This document shows positions 33,073 to 33,890 of a stretch of DNA of 33,890 bases, piece by piece. This DNA comes from DATGFK01 sp040007395. Its GTDB lineage: Bacteria; Chloroflexota; Anaerolineae; Aggregatilineales; UBA2796. The notes under the pieces were generated by a model. That model was not told where the DNA came from and did no database searches. It worked only from the letters and a program-made list of their open reading frames with translations. The translations under genes were made by a program, and so were the position numbers. The stretch lies in contig JBDTVG010000123.1 of NCBI GenBank assembly GCA_040007395.1, positions 1-33,890 on the forward strand. The letters are read 5' to 3'. Each line of letters opens with the position of its first letter. Within the stretch, counting starts at the first letter, position 1.

Positions 33073-33890
33073 TCAGATCGTGAACAATGTTGAGTTTTCT
33101 GCATCACTGGTTGATATGATCTCAGCGGCGTTTTCCGGAACCACTGGTTGTTGTGTCATCCTTGCTCGGAGCTTACCTAGCTGCATCTGCAAGAACCCAA
33201 CAATACCCATCGGGAACAGCAATACGACCCCCACGAACAAGGCCCCCATGACCAGAGTCCAAGTTTCTGGATTTTTGGTACTGATAATACTCTTGGCTTC
33301 GTTGACGAGGATCGCGCCCAATACCGCGCCTACCAAAGTACCGCGTCCACCGACCGCAACCCAGATCACGATCTCAATTGAAGGCACAATCCCCATTGCG
33401 GCTGGCGAGATGATCCCGCCTTGCGGGAAGAATAGTGCTCCCCCGATACCAGCGAGTCCCGCCGAAACCATAAACACGATCACTTTGAGGGTAACGGGAT
33501 TGTATCCGGCGAAGCGCACGCGATTTTCGTCGTCGCGTAAGGCAACCAACAGCAGCCCGAACCGCGATTCACTGAGCCAGCGGCAAAAGAGATAGGCTAA
33601 CCCTAGACAGATCGCCGTTGCCAGATAAATGCCAAGTTTGGTGCTGTCCGCAGACAGCGGCAGACCGAACAGTGTGCTAGTGTTATTGATAGGTAGCCCG
33701 TTCGTTCCATTGATCGCTTGTTGCTGACCGATCAACAGCAGACTCACGATGGCGGTCAAGGCCTGCGTGATGATCGAAAAGTACACATCTTGCACGCGGC
33801 TGCGGAAGATCATATAGCCTAGTACCCCGGCGATGGTCATCGGCAGCAGCACAACCATTGCCAGTGCAAAGACGGGCGAATGGAACGGCT
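33073..33890 (-). CDS. urtC: Urea-type ABC transporter permease UrtC (5'-truncated by window edge)
   Basis: The visible 271 or so residues are the C-terminal part of a branched-chain amino acid/urea-type permease. The frame stays open through 33890, so the start lies beyond the right edge and the internal ATG at 33858 is not the start. The motif YMIFRSRVQDVYFSIITQAL, then GTNGLPIN, fits UrtC. Later segments such as RFAGYNPVTLKVIVFMVSA and IGGALFFPQGGIISPAAMGI, with VAVGGRGTLVGAVLGA, are the conserved permease core. About seven membrane helices are visible, followed by a short soluble tail. urtA and urtB are expected further right. Together with UrtD and UrtE it forms the transport complex. 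Confidence 0.9.
   Translation of the reverse strand, partial: PFHSPVFALAMVVLLPMTIAGVLGYMIFRSRVQDVYFSIITQALTAIVSLLLIGQQQAINGTNGLPINNTSTLFGLPLSADSTKLGIYLATAICLGLAYLFCRWLSESRFGLLLVALRDDENRVRFAGYNPVTLKVIVFMVSAGLAGIGGALFFPQGGIISPAAMGIVPSIEIVIWVAVGGRGTLVGAVLGAILVNEAKSIISTKNPETWTLVMGALFVGVVLLFPMGIVGFLQMQLGKLRARMTQQPVVPENAAEIISTSDAENSTLFTI

Noticed and set aside
33002..33595. 197-codon plus-strand open frame
   Set aside because: It is antisense to urtC and the start of urtD, whose products are well conserved.

Overview
The window looks like a chromosomal segment of a free-living Gram-negative-type bacterium, most probably of the phylum Chloroflexota (Anaerolineae-like). The grounds are gene content and family flavour: large multi-pass GT-C/YfhO-like proteins, very large multi-GAF membrane histidine kinases, a CruF-type carotenoid protein, a LIC_10190-like membrane protein and a urea-type ABC transporter. 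This is inference; no rRNA or other phylogenetic marker is present. No tRNA, rRNA or CRISPR array was seen. GC content looks moderate (low-to-mid fifties by eye), with an AT-richer patch around 7.6-8.9 kb.

Layout. (1) 1-4.08 kb, minus strand: three overlapping multi-pass membrane proteins of the GT-C/YfhO type. The outer two are paralogues, and one is cut by the window edge. (2) 4.49-7.58 kb, plus strand: a membrane-anchored P-loop NTPase with HEAT repeats, then a DUF1905/YdeI-OmdA protein 4 bp downstream. (3) 7.82-8.65 kb, minus: an intracellular trypsin-like protease with an intact-looking triad, then a dispersed palindromic repeat. (4) 8.9-12.3 kb, minus: a NYN-domain (YacP-like) protein, a GT4 glycosyltransferase and a sulfite-oxidase-type molybdopterin enzyme. 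The last is fused behind four membrane helices and carries an internal twin-arginine signal. (5) 12.5-14.5 kb, plus: a Gfo/Idh/MocA oxidoreductase and a secreted two-repeat protein followed by a clear terminator. (6) 14.95-22.8 kb, plus: two tandem membrane histidine kinases with five and three GAF domains and no response regulator.

(7) 22.9-24.6 kb: a small membrane protein and a DUF4188 protein on the minus strand, divergent from a PadR regulator. The spacer holds an exact tandem 16-bp repeat next to overlapping back-to-back promoters, a compact autoregulatory switch. (8) 24.7-28.9 kb: a CruF-like protein (minus), then on the plus strand a polytopic membrane protein, an alpha/beta hydrolase and a PPOX-fold flavin or F420 protein. 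(9) 28.9-31.14 kb, minus: a degenerate CPBP membrane protein followed by an FGGY (xylulokinase-like) sugar kinase, preceded by a terminator-shaped hairpin just before the ribosome site. (10) 31.2-33.9 kb, minus: a frameshifted ISAs1-type transposase remnant, then urtE, urtD and a truncated urtC.

No single pathway runs through the window. The most self-contained units are the PadR switch, the tandem kinases, the NTPase/OmdA pair and the Urt transporter. Start codons were adjusted where a ribosome binding site or a neighbouring gene argued for it; each case is noted.
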